NCBI GenBank assembly: GCA_018239675.1
Contig: JAFEGX010000004.1
Coordinates: 1 to 39,471, forward strand
Direction of reading: 5' to 3'
DNA length: 39,471 nt
From: Verrucomicrobiota bacterium
Lineage (GTDB): Bacteria > Verrucomicrobiota > Verrucomicrobiia > Opitutales > Opitutaceae
The position numbers were made by a program, and so were the translations under genes. Under the pieces are notes generated by a model, which saw nothing but the letters and a program-made list of their open reading frames with translations, was not told the origin of the DNA and did no database searches. Shown piece after piece: positions 7,775 to 15,673 of this stretch. Numbering within the stretch: the first letter of the stretch is position 1; every line of letters begins with the position of its first letter.

Positions 7775-8050
7775 ATGATCCTCGCGCGCGTCGACGGCGT
7801 GATCGTCTCCACCCACTGCCATCCCAGCATGGTGGGCTGCCGCACGATCATCTGCCAGCCGCTCGACGAGGCGGGCCGCAGCGAGGGCGCGCCCATCCTG
7901 GCGATCGACCCGCTCGGGGCCGGCCAGCACCAGCGCGTGCTGGTCTCGACGGACGGCTCCAAGACCCGCGAGCACGTCGGCGATCCGAAGTCCCCGCTGC
8001 GCAATCTCGTGCTCGGCGTCGTGGACCCGCTCGGAAAGGAGGCGAACTGA
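7775..8050 (+). CDS. BMC-P (EutN/CcmL) pentameric vertex protein 2
   Basis: A 91-residue EutN/CcmL-family protein: MILARVDGVIVSTHCHPSMVG, PILAIDPLGAGQHQRVLVSTDGSKTREHVGDPKSP and LVLGVVDPLG are typical. It is closely packed between the aldehyde dehydrogenase (4 bp) and the next pentamer gene (1 bp), so translation is probably coupled. It carries three cysteines in the first 30 residues (C15, C22, C27), which its two paralogues lack; I do not know their role. Confidence 0.95.
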   Translation: MILARVDGVIVSTHCHPSMVGCRTIICQPLDEAGRSEGAPILAIDPLGAGQHQRVLVSTDGSKTREHVGDPKSPLRNLVLGVVDPLGKEAN

Positions 8051-8051
8051 G

Positions 8052-8351
8052 ATGCGCCTCGGCCACGTCATCGGCCGCGTCACCCTCTCGCAGTGGGACC
8101 CCGCCTACAAGGGCGCGCGCTTCCTGCTGGTCCAGCCGTTCACCAAGGCCGAGTTCGCCGGCAAGGGCGTGACCCCGCTCGCCGCCGGCTCGTCGCTCGT
8201 GGTTTACGACAATCTGGGCGCCGGGGTGGGGCACGTCGTCGGCTTCACCGAGGGCGCCGAGGCCGCCGCGCCGTTCGACACGCCCACGCCGGTCGACGCG
8301 TTCAACGCCGCGATCATCGACGAGATCTTCTATACGCCACCCGCCTCCTAA
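8052..8351 (+). CDS. BMC-P (EutN/CcmL) pentameric vertex protein 3
   Basis: A 99-residue EutN/CcmL-family protein: MRLGHVIGRVTLSQWDPAYKG, LLVQPFTKAEF, SSLVVYDNLGAGVGHVVGFTEGAEAAAPF and AAIIDEIFY. It begins just after the stop of the previous pentamer gene. The sequence GGAAAGGAGGCGAACTG before it supplies one of the few clear Shine-Dalgarno sites in the operon. Three different pentamer paralogues in one locus is typical of Planctomycetes/Verrucomicrobia-type BMCs, as far as I recall. Confidence 0.95.
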   Translation: MRLGHVIGRVTLSQWDPAYKGARFLLVQPFTKAEFAGKGVTPLAAGSSLVVYDNLGAGVGHVVGFTEGAEAAAPFDTPTPVDAFNAAIIDEIFYTPPAS

Positions 8352-8363
8352 CCCGTTTTTCCC

Positions 8364-9437
8364 ATGGCCAACGTCATCACCGCCCGTGAAGCCGAGGAGC
8401 TTCTCCGCAAGGGGGAGCAGCCGCCCGCCGGCTCCATCCTGACCCCGTCCGCCCGCGACGTGCTCAGCGGCCGCGCCCAGCCCGCCTTCAAGTCCCCCGC
8501 GGCCGCCACCGGCGGCGGCGCCGCCAAGTCCGGTGCGCCCAGCACGCCCGACCTCGAGTACAAGTGGGCCCCGGGCTCCGACCCGAAGACCCCCGCCGAG
8601 ATCGAGCGCTTCTTCCGCTCGCCCGCGATCGAGGTGCTCAAGGAGCGCATCTGCGACATTGGCCGCCGGCTCTGGACCCGGGACTACACCGACGGCAATG
8701 GCGGCAACATCACCATCCGCGTCGGCGACAATCTCGCGCTCTGCACGCCCACGCTCATCTGCAAGGGCTTCATGAAGCCCGAGGACATGTGCCTCGTGGA
8801 CCTCGACGGCAAGCAGCTCGCCGGCACGCGCGTCCGCACGAGCGAGGCGCTGACCCATTTCGGCATCATGAAGCGCCAGCCCGCGGCCAAGTCCTGCGTG
8901 CACGCGCATCCGCCGCACGCCACCGCGTTCGCCATCGCCAATGTCGACATCCCGTCGTGCCTCATTCCCGAGGCCGAGGTGTTCCTCGGCAAGATCGGCG
9001 TCGCGAAGTACCAGACGCCCGGCACGCCGGCCAACGCCGCCGAGGTGGGCGAGGTCGGCAAGGTCCACCAGGCCGTCCTGATGCAGAACCACGGGGTCAT
9101 CGTCTGGGGCAAGGACGTCGAGGATGCCTACTGGAAGATGGAGAATATCGACTCTTACTGCCGCACCGTCTGGATCGCGGCCGGCCTGGGCAGCGGGCTC
9201 CACCGCTTCACCGGCGGCCACGCCAAGGAGCTCATTGCCCTCCGGCAGAAGCTCGGCATGCCCGACCCGCGCGCCAACCTCAAGGAGTGCGAGCTCTGCG
9301 ACAGCGCCGATTTCCGCCCCGCCACCGTCTGCGCCGCCCCCGCGGCCCCCGAGGCCAGCACCCCGGCCGACCCCCAGGTCGAGGCCCTCGTCCAGCAGAT
9401 CACGGAGCAAATTCTGAAGGCGATCGCCTCAAAGTAG
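8364..9437 (+). CDS. Class II fuculose/rhamnulose-1-phosphate-type aldolase, BMC cargo
   Basis: A 357-residue protein with a class II aldolase/adducin domain at about residues 85-290. It has DGNGGNITIRVGDN, the zinc motif VHAHPPHATAFA, EAEVFLG and the third zinc ligand in MQNHGVIVWG. The family cleaves L-fuculose- or L-rhamnulose-1-phosphate to DHAP and L-lactaldehyde. Two extensions stand out. A roughly 75-residue N-terminal segment carries REAEELLRKGE and ILTPSARDVL, and a C-terminal amphipathic helix (VEALVQQITEQILKAIA, about 338-355) follows a Pro/Ala linker and looks like an encapsulation peptide. It is the last gene of the operon and defines it as an aldolase-type, not diol-dehydratase-type, compartment. 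Fuculose versus rhamnulose specificity cannot be read from sequence. Confidence 0.94.
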   Translation: MANVITAREAEELLRKGEQPPAGSILTPSARDVLSGRAQPAFKSPAAATGGGAAKSGAPSTPDLEYKWAPGSDPKTPAEIERFFRSPAIEVLKERICDIGRRLWTRDYTDGNGGNITIRVGDNLALCTPTLICKGFMKPEDMCLVDLDGKQLAGTRVRTSEALTHFGIMKRQPAAKSCVHAHPPHATAFAIANVDIPSCLIPEAEVFLGKIGVAKYQTPGTPANAAEVGEVGKVHQAVLMQNHGVIVWGKDVEDAYWKMENIDSYCRTVWIAAGLGSGLHRFTGGHAKELIALRQKLGMPDPRANLKECELCDSADFRPATVCAAPAAPEASTPADPQVEALVQQITEQILKAIASK

Positions 9438-9515
9438 CGAGTAGCGGGTAGCGCGTAGCGAGCATGCCATAGGGTTGATCGTAGCTGGTAGGCGGCTCCC
9501 ACCGACCACGCCAGC

Positions 9516-9560
9516 CCGCGGAATACGCGGAACGACCCGATGCTTCCGTGTGTTCCGTGG
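9516..9560. repeat. Imperfect inverted repeat after the BMC operon
   Basis: The arms CCGCGGAATACGCGGAA (9516-9532) and TTCCGTGTGTTCCGTGG (9544-9560) pair at 14 of 17 positions. They lie about 80 bp after the aldolase stop, in a 185-bp gap that also holds a GTAGCG-type tandem word at about 9438-9462. The hairpin could end transcription of the operon, though it has no T-tract, or it may simply be a dispersed repeat. Confidence 0.55.
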
Positions 9561-9622
9561 GCCCACACTGAAACGGGGCGGGAGCTCTCGCCAAGAACCG
9601 TGCGCCGTGTCCTGATGGCCCG

Positions 9623-10552
9623 GTGAACTCTGCTGATCCGTTCCGCACCATCGCCATCGTCGGGGCCGGGGCGATCGGCACGTTCTATGGCGCCCGCCTC
9701 GTGCTGGCGGGAAGGGAAGTGCGTTTCCTGATGCGGAGCGACCTTGCGCTGGTGCGTGAGCAGGGCGTCCGGTTGATTGAGACGGCGGGCACGCGGTCGT
9801 TGCATCCCCTGCAGGCGTTTGGTTCCACCGACGAAATCGGCCCGGTTGACCTGGTGGTGATCACGCTCAAGGCGACGGCCAACGCCGAGCTGCCGCGACT
9901 CCTGCCGTCGCTGCTGCACGCCCGCACCGCGGTGCTCACGCTCCAGAATGGTCTCGGCAACGAGGAGGCCGTGGCGGCGGTGGTGGGCGCGGAGCGGGTG
10001 CTCGGGGGATTGTGTTTCATCGCCGCGACCCGCACCTCGCCGGGTGAGGTCACCTGCGGCCACCCGGGCTCGATGGACGTCGGCGAGCTTCTCGGTCCCG
10101 CCCGCGAACGCACCCGCGCCGTGGCGGCACTGTTCACCTCGGCCGGCGTGCGGTGCACCGTGGACGACCGGCTGGAGGAGGCGCGCTGGCGCAAGCTCTC
10201 CTGGAACATTCCCTTCAACGGCCTCGCCATCGCGGCGGGAGGACTGACGACCGACCGGCTGCTGGCCGACCCGCGTCACGTGGCGCGCATCCGGGTCCTG
10301 ATGGACGAGGTCGCCGCGGCGGCGCGGGCGCTGGGGCATGACATCCCGGCGGCGTTTCTCCAGCGGCATCTCGACCAGACGCCGAAAATCGGGGCGTACC
10401 GGCCGTCCAGCCTGGTGGACCACGAGGCCGGCCGGCCGATCGAGCTCGAGGCGATCTGGGGCGAGCCGCTCCGCCGCGGGCGGCGGGCGGGGGTCGACCT
10501 GCCGGAGCTGGCCGCACTCTACGCGGAGCTGCAGGCGGCCACCCGCCGATGA
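9623..10552 (+). CDS. Ketopantoate reductase (PanE/ApbA) family protein
   Basis: A 309-residue NADP-dependent reductase of the PanE/ApbA family. The Rossmann motif is at the N-terminus (IAIVGAGAIGTFYGARL). It is followed by VVITLKATANAE, LTLQNGLGNEE and GLCFIAATRTSPGEV. The C-terminal domain has the family's Lys/Asn block RWRKLSWNIPFNGL and the later SSLVDHEAGRPIELEAIWG. The start is the GTG at 9623, since no in-frame ATG lies nearby. Known members reduce ketopantoate in pantothenate synthesis, but many paralogues act on other 2-oxoacids. Its position just after the BMC operon and before an epimerase-like gene leaves the actual substrate open. Confidence 0.85.
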   Translation: MNSADPFRTIAIVGAGAIGTFYGARLVLAGREVRFLMRSDLALVREQGVRLIETAGTRSLHPLQAFGSTDEIGPVDLVVITLKATANAELPRLLPSLLHARTAVLTLQNGLGNEEAVAAVVGAERVLGGLCFIAATRTSPGEVTCGHPGSMDVGELLGPARERTRAVAALFTSAGVRCTVDDRLEEARWRKLSWNIPFNGLAIAAGGLTTDRLLADPRHVARIRVLMDEVAAAARALGHDIPAAFLQRHLDQTPKIGAYRPSSLVDHEAGRPIELEAIWGEPLRRGRRAGVDLPELAALYAELQAATRR

Positions 10553-10634
10553 CGCGACGCGGACGGATCGGGCTTTCCCTCGGCCGGGACCTGTGTTTCG
10601 TGGTGTTTTCCCCGGTGGAAAACCGGCTACCTTC

Positions 10635-11477
10635 ATGAAAATCGGCGCACATATCTACCTCTGGATGGAACGCTGGTCCGACGCGGAAGTCGGGCTGCTG
10701 GAGCGCGCCCGCGGGCTCGGGCTGGAGGCGATCGAACTCTCCGTCGGCCTCGACGTGACGTTCTCCGCCGCGCTGACCCGCCGGGTGGCGGAGGCGAACG
10801 GCATCATGCTGCTCGTCGGCCCGGGCGGGGCCTGGCCGGACGGCGCCGACCTGTCGGACGACGATCCGGCGAACCGCCGCCGAGCGCTCGACTTCCACAA
10901 GGCGATTGTCGACCAGACCGCCGAGCTGGGCGCGGTCGCCTATGCGGGCGCCCTGTACGGCCGCCCAGGCAAGGTGCTGCGCCGCCGGCCGCCGGCCGAC
11001 GAGCTTCCGCGCACGGCCGAGGGTCTCCACGCGCTGGGCGAGCATGCACGCCGGGCCGGCGTGAAGATCGTGCTCGAGCCGATGAGCCGGTTCCGCTCCC
11101 ACGTGGCCAACACGCCGGCGCAGATGCTCGCGATCGTGAACCGGGCGGACCATGCCAACCTTCACATTCTCCTCGACACCTACCACCTCGTCACCGAGGT
11201 CCGCGACTACGCGGCGGCAATCCGTTCCGTCGGCGACCGTCTCTGGGGCCTGCACGCCTGCGAGAACGACCGCGGTGTCCCCGGCGGCGGGCTGATCCCG
11301 TGGCCGGCGGTGTTTGCGGCGCTCAAGGAGACCAGGTGCCAGTACGTCGGCTTCGAGGGCTACAATACCGGGCTCGGTGACTTCGGCTGGCGGCGCGGGA
11401 TTTTCCAGAACGTTTGCCCCGACGGCGACGCGTTCGTGCGTCAGGCGGTCGCCTTCACGCGGCCGTTCGTGCGGTAG
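10635..11477 (+). CDS. Sugar phosphate isomerase/epimerase-type TIM barrel protein
   Basis: A 280-residue AP-endonuclease-2/xylose-isomerase-like TIM barrel related to D-tagatose/psicose 3-epimerases. The expected metal and catalytic residues are visible: VLEPMSRF (Glu), LLDTYHLVTE (Asp, His), the loop LHACENDRGVPGGG, and YVGFEGYN (Glu). The start at 10635 gives the family's usual beginning, MKIGAHIYLW; an upstream open frame overlaps the preceding gene. It may interconvert ketohexoses or ketopentoses feeding the kinase/aldolase route, but the substrate is unknown. It lies 82 bp after the reductase gene and may be co-transcribed with it. Confidence 0.82.
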   Translation: MKIGAHIYLWMERWSDAEVGLLERARGLGLEAIELSVGLDVTFSAALTRRVAEANGIMLLVGPGGAWPDGADLSDDDPANRRRALDFHKAIVDQTAELGAVAYAGALYGRPGKVLRRRPPADELPRTAEGLHALGEHARRAGVKIVLEPMSRFRSHVANTPAQMLAIVNRADHANLHILLDTYHLVTEVRDYAAAIRSVGDRLWGLHACENDRGVPGGGLIPWPAVFAALKETRCQYVGFEGYNTGLGDFGWRRGIFQNVCPDGDAFVRQAVAFTRPFVR

Positions 11478-11562
11478 CGCCGGGACCGCGGGCGGCGTTC
11501 ATCCTCCCGAACCGGCACTCGGTCGCGCCCATTTGCCGTTCGTCCCGGCGGACTTGTCGCTT

Positions 11563-11576
11563 TCCGTCCGGACGGA
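11563..11576. promoter_or_regulatory. Perfect 14-bp palindrome upstream of the M13 peptidase
   Basis: TCCGTCCGGACGGA is a perfect palindrome ending 12 bases before the peptidase start. It could be a dimeric-regulator operator or a small hairpin over the ribosome landing area. Nothing else in the 111-bp gap stands out. Confidence 0.4.
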
Positions 11577-11588
11577 TGAGGTTGGATC

Positions 11589-13601
11589 ATGCGCAACTAC
11601 CTCCCGTTGGCCCTGGCCGTGATGGCAGTGTCGCCCGCGTTCCTGCGTGGCGACGTCAATCCGGCGAATTTCGACCTGTCGGTGAAACCGCAGGACGACT
11701 TCTACCGGTACGTGAACGGCACGTACCTGAAGAACACCGTGATCCCTCCCGCCTACAGCTCGTGGGGCTCGCACGCGACGCTGCAGAAGAGCAACCAGGA
11801 GGCCCTGCGCAAGGTGTGCGAGGCCGCGGCGGCCAAGGGCGTGCAGGGCTCCGCGGTGGAGCGGCAGGTCGGCGACCTCTGGACGAGCGGCATGGACGAG
11901 GCTGCGATCGACGCCGCTGGCCTCGCGCCGCTGCAGGCTGAACTGGACCGGCTGGCGGCGATCAAGACGCCGGCCGAGGTGATGGCCGCAATCGCCCACC
12001 TCAAGGCTCTCGGCGTGGGCGGGGCCGGGTTCAGCTTTGGCAGCGCGGCCGACGCCAAGAACAGCGCCGTCGAGCAGGCCCAGCTGTTTCAGGGCGGGCT
12101 TGGACTTCCCGAGCGCGACTACTACCTGCGCGAGGACGAGAAGTCCAAGACCCTGCGCGCCGAGTACGTCGCGCACGTGGCCCGCATGCTCGGCCTGCTG
12201 GGCGACCAGCCGGCCGCCGCGCAGGCGGAGGCGGCCGCCATCCTGCGGCTCGAGACGGCACTCGCCCGGAATTCCCTGACGCGCACCCAGCTGCGCGACC
12301 CGCAGGCGCGGTACCACAAGATGACGGTGGCCGAGCTGGAGACCCTCGCCCCCGGCCTCGACTGGCCCGGGTTCTTCAAGGCGGCCGGCGCGAACCCGTT
12401 TGCCGACCTGAATGTCGGCCAGCCGGAATTCTTCAAGGGTTTCGCCGCTTTGGTCGCCGCGGCCCCGGTCGAGGACTGGCGCGCCTACCTGCGCTGGCGC
12501 CTTGCCAGCGCGGCGGCGCCGTACCTGAGCAAGCCGTTCGTCGAGGAGGATTTCGCGTTCAACGGCAAGATCCTGACCGGGCGCCAGCAGCTGCGCGAAC
12601 GCTGGCAGCGCGTCGTCGCGGCCCTCGACAACACGATGGGCGAGGCGCTGGGCCAGCTTTACGTCCGGGAATATTTCCCGCCCGAGTCGAAGGCCCGCAT
12701 GGTCCAGCTCGTGGCCAACCTCCGCCAGGCGCTGCGCGAGCGCCTGCAGACCATCGAGTGGATGGATGAGGCGACCCGCGCCCGCGCGCTGGCGAAGCTT
12801 GACGCCTTCACCGTGAAGGTCGGCTACCCCGACAAGTGGCACGACTACACCGCGGCGCAGGTCGACCGCGGCCCGTATGTGTTGAACATCCTGCGGCTGG
12901 CGGCCCTCGACCACCGCTGGGAGATGGAGAAGATCGGGAAACCGGTGGACCGCACCGAGTGGGCGATGACGCCGCCGACGGTGAACGCCTACTTCCGGCC
13001 CACCGCGAACGAGATCGTTTTTCCCGCCGGTTACCTCCAGCCGCCGTTCTTCGACGGAAAGGCGGACGATGCCGTCAACTATGGCGCCATCGGTACCAGT
13101 ATCGGCCACGAGATGACCCACGGCTACGACGACAGCGGCCGCCAGTATGACGGCAACGGCAACCTCGCCGACTGGTGGACGCCCGAGTCCGCGGCTCGGT
13201 TCAAGGCCCGCGCTTCCGGCATCGTGAAGCAGTTCGGCGCCTACACGGTGCTCGACGGCCTGCACGTCAACGGCGAGCTCACGCAGGGAGAAAACATCGC
13301 CGACCTCGGCGGGCTGAAGATCGCCTATGCCGGACTGCAGAAGGCGCTGGCCGGAAAGCCGCGCGAGAAAATCGACGGCTTCACGCCGGAACAGCGCTTC
13401 TTCATCAGCTTCGCGGCCAAGTGGCGCCGGGTCAGCCGGCCCGAGGAAATGCGCCTGCAGGTGCAGACCGACCCGCATTCGCCCTCCGAATTCCGCGTCA
13501 ACGGCCCGCTGTCCAATCTCGACGAGTTCGCCCTGGCGTTCGACGTGCCTGAAGGTGCCCCGATGCGCCGTCCGACCGCCGAGCGTGTAGCCATCTGGTA
13601 A
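11589..13601 (+). CDS. Secreted M13-family (neprilysin/PepO-like) zinc metallopeptidase
   Basis: A 670-residue M13 peptidase. Zinc ligands are H507 and H511 in GHEMTH, with catalytic E508, and the third ligand is E568 in GENIADLGG. The substrate-binding VNAYFRPTANEIVFPAG motif precedes them, as in the family. An N-terminal signal peptide (MRNYLPLALAVMAVSPAFLRG) predicts export. The mature N-terminus has the typical VKPQDDFYRYVNGTYL. The protein ends ERVAIW, whereas most relatives end CxVW, so the usual C-terminal Cys is absent. It probably degrades peptides in the periplasm. The gene stands alone, with no obvious link to the sugar genes. Confidence 0.95.
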   Translation: MRNYLPLALAVMAVSPAFLRGDVNPANFDLSVKPQDDFYRYVNGTYLKNTVIPPAYSSWGSHATLQKSNQEALRKVCEAAAAKGVQGSAVERQVGDLWTSGMDEAAIDAAGLAPLQAELDRLAAIKTPAEVMAAIAHLKALGVGGAGFSFGSAADAKNSAVEQAQLFQGGLGLPERDYYLREDEKSKTLRAEYVAHVARMLGLLGDQPAAAQAEAAAILRLETALARNSLTRTQLRDPQARYHKMTVAELETLAPGLDWPGFFKAAGANPFADLNVGQPEFFKGFAALVAAAPVEDWRAYLRWRLASAAAPYLSKPFVEEDFAFNGKILTGRQQLRERWQRVVAALDNTMGEALGQLYVREYFPPESKARMVQLVANLRQALRERLQTIEWMDEATRARALAKLDAFTVKVGYPDKWHDYTAAQVDRGPYVLNILRLAALDHRWEMEKIGKPVDRTEWAMTPPTVNAYFRPTANEIVFPAGYLQPPFFDGKADDAVNYGAIGTSIGHEMTHGYDDSGRQYDGNGNLADWWTPESAARFKARASGIVKQFGAYTVLDGLHVNGELTQGENIADLGGLKIAYAGLQKALAGKPREKIDGFTPEQRFFISFAAKWRRVSRPEEMRLQVQTDPHSPSEFRVNGPLSNLDEFALAFDVPEGAPMRRPTAERVAIW

Positions 13602-13811
13602 GGCGCGGTCGACTTCACGTTCCATCGCTCGGCGTGGCGACGGACCGCGGCCGCAGGCATTCGCGCGGGCCCGCGGCCGGAACGCTGCGCGACCGACCTC
13701 CCGGCTCTCGGCTGCCTGGCTCCAGCCGATCCAGCCCCGCGGCTGCATGGCATGGTGGTTCTGGCCGGCTCGGTTGTCATAGTCTATACTATGACCATGA
13801 GGTCCACCGTG

Positions 13812-15599
13812 ATGAAACTGGCGCTCGGCCTTCTGGGCGCGATCATGGCCAGCGCCGCGACTCCGCCGGCCTTTGTGGTGCAACCCTCGACCCAGTCTTT
13901 GCTCGTGGGCGGCACCGCGTCGTTTGCGGTCCTGACCAGCGGTGACCTGCCGATGACCTATCGCTGGCAGGCCGGGACCGCCGAATGGGATCCGGTGAAC
14001 CACGTGGTGGTCGGCAGCAACTGGACCGACCTAACCGATGGCTTACCATACGCGGGTACGGCAACCGCGACGCTGTCGGTCAACGCCACGAGCTATGCCA
14101 TGAGTTCCCTCCAGTTCCGCTGTATTGCCACCAATGCCGCCGGTTCCGCGACCAGCGACGTCGCCATGATGTCGCTCCAGTACACCGTCTACGACGGCGC
14201 CTATTTCGGCACGGTCAGCGGTGGCGGCAACTGGGCCCTGTGGGTCACCGGCCTCAATCACGGGAACTTCATCGCCTACCTGCCGGACCGCCACAGCGTC
14301 ATTGTCCAGGCGGTTTCGGTCGATCCCGTGACCGGCGTCTTCACGGGCACCGGGGCGGAAATGGTGCCGGCGGGCACGGCCACCGCCTACACCCTCACCG
14401 GCACCGTGCAGGCGCCGTCCAGCGGGACCGGAGGGCGAACCGTGACCGGGCAGCTGGCCGGCCTGGGCGAGGCATTCACCGGTGCCTTTCGGGCTGGCAA
14501 TGGCTCGCTCACCATGGTCTCGGGTTCGTACTACACCGCCACCGCGCTCAACGGCGACCGGGGCGACATCTACGCCGTCGTCGGCTACGGCGGCGACGTG
14601 CTCGCGGTGGTAGTTGCCCCGACGCTGGTGGACGCGGCGGGCGGAGTGCTGAGTGCCGCCGGCACCATGAACGTCACCTCTTCCGCGGGCGGGCAGTTCA
14701 CGCTCACGGTCGATCCGACTACCCGCTCGGTCACGGCCTCGCTCCTGCCAGCGACGGCGACCAAGGCGACCCGGTTCGCCGGCCTCTCCGCGCTGGTGGC
14801 GCCCACGACGCGGCTGGCCAATCTCTCGATGCGGGCGAACGCCGGCACCGGCGACCAGACCCTCATCATGGGCTTCGTGGTGCGCGGCGGCGATCCCAAG
14901 CAGGTGCTGGTGAGGGGACTGGGACCGGCGCTGGCCCAGTACGGCGTGACCACCGCGATCGCCGATCCGCAGATTCGCCTGGTCGCGGCGAGCGGTTCCA
15001 CGCTCGCGCAAAACGACAACTGGGGCGGGGCGGACGGCGTTGCCCAAGCCATCGCCGCGACCGGGGCCTCCCCGCTCACCCCGGACAGCCGGGATGCGGC
15101 CCTCCTCGCCACCCTCGATGCCGGGGCCTACACCGCGCTCGTCGCCAATGGCGCCGGGACCGCGGGGGTGGCACTCTGCGAAAGCTATGACGCCGACACG
15201 TCGGTCGCGACCCGGTTGGTGAACGTCTCCGCCCGCGCCCAGGTTGGCACCGGAGACGCCGTGCTTATTGCGGGCTTGGTGCTGACCGGGAACGCCCCGA
15301 AGCGTCTGCTGATCCGCGGGATCGGCCCGACGCTGGCAACCTACGGGGTGGGCGGGGTCTTGGCGGACCCCAAGTTGACACTGCTGCAGGGCGACACCCG
15401 TCTCGCCGAAAATGACAACTGGGCGGCTGACGGTGGCCTCAAGCTCGCGTTCGCCCAGACGGGAGCGTTTGCGCTGCCCGACACGAGCAGGGATGCGGCG
15501 CTGCTGGTTGCCCTGCAGCCCGGCGTCTACACCGTCCAGCTCGCGGGAGTGAACGGCGCCACGGGCACTGCGCTGCTTGAGGTCTACGAGGTGCCCTGA
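13812..15599 (+). CDS. Secreted Ig-domain protein with a duplicated C-terminal domain
   Basis: A 595-residue exported protein. The signal peptide MKLALGLLGAIMASA is followed by an Ig-like domain at about residues 18-125 (FVVQPSTQSLLVGGTASFAV ... RCIATNAAGSATSDVAMM). A middle Gly/Thr-rich beta region follows. The C-terminal half is two tandem copies of one domain, residues about 333-464 and 467-595, sharing TRLxN(L/V)S, GTGD, VRGLGPALAQYGV/IRGIGPTLATYGV, xENDNW or QNDNW, SRDAALL, and a terminal xYTxxV pattern. Such repeats are common in large secreted proteins of Verrucomicrobia, but I cannot name the function. The ATG at 13812 is preferred because GAGG precedes it by 9 bases; ATGs at 13797 and 13791 are in frame. 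No PEP-CTERM tail is present. Confidence 0.8.
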   Translation: MKLALGLLGAIMASAATPPAFVVQPSTQSLLVGGTASFAVLTSGDLPMTYRWQAGTAEWDPVNHVVVGSNWTDLTDGLPYAGTATATLSVNATSYAMSSLQFRCIATNAAGSATSDVAMMSLQYTVYDGAYFGTVSGGGNWALWVTGLNHGNFIAYLPDRHSVIVQAVSVDPVTGVFTGTGAEMVPAGTATAYTLTGTVQAPSSGTGGRTVTGQLAGLGEAFTGAFRAGNGSLTMVSGSYYTATALNGDRGDIYAVVGYGGDVLAVVVAPTLVDAAGGVLSAAGTMNVTSSAGGQFTLTVDPTTRSVTASLLPATATKATRFAGLSALVAPTTRLANLSMRANAGTGDQTLIMGFVVRGGDPKQVLVRGLGPALAQYGVTTAIADPQIRLVAASGSTLAQNDNWGGADGVAQAIAATGASPLTPDSRDAALLATLDAGAYTALVANGAGTAGVALCESYDADTSVATRLVNVSARAQVGTGDAVLIAGLVLTGNAPKRLLIRGIGPTLATYGVGGVLADPKLTLLQGDTRLAENDNWAADGGLKLAFAQTGAFALPDTSRDAALLVALQPGVYTVQLAGVNGATGTALLEVYEVP

Positions 15600-15653
15600 A
15601 GGGGCCTGGAGCCGCGACTTCGGCTTTGCCTGCGGCTGGAATTCGCGCTAGAA

Positions 15654-15670
15654 GGAGACGAATCGTCTCC
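15654..15670 (+). promoter_or_regulatory. Hairpin overlapping the Shine-Dalgarno site of the methyltransferase gene
   Basis: GGAGACG, AAT, CGTCTCC forms a perfect 7-bp stem with a 3-base loop, ending 3 bases before the ATG at 15674. The 5' arm contains the AAGGAG-type Shine-Dalgarno sequence (15652-15657), so the structure would hide it. Without folding, the site lies 16 bases from the ATG, unusually far. Confidence 0.5.
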
Positions 15671-15673
15671 GCG

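Noticed and set aside
11499-14003. 834-codon open frame antisense to the M13 peptidase
   Set aside because: It spans the peptidase gene and both flanks with compositionally biased sequence, so it is not a gene.
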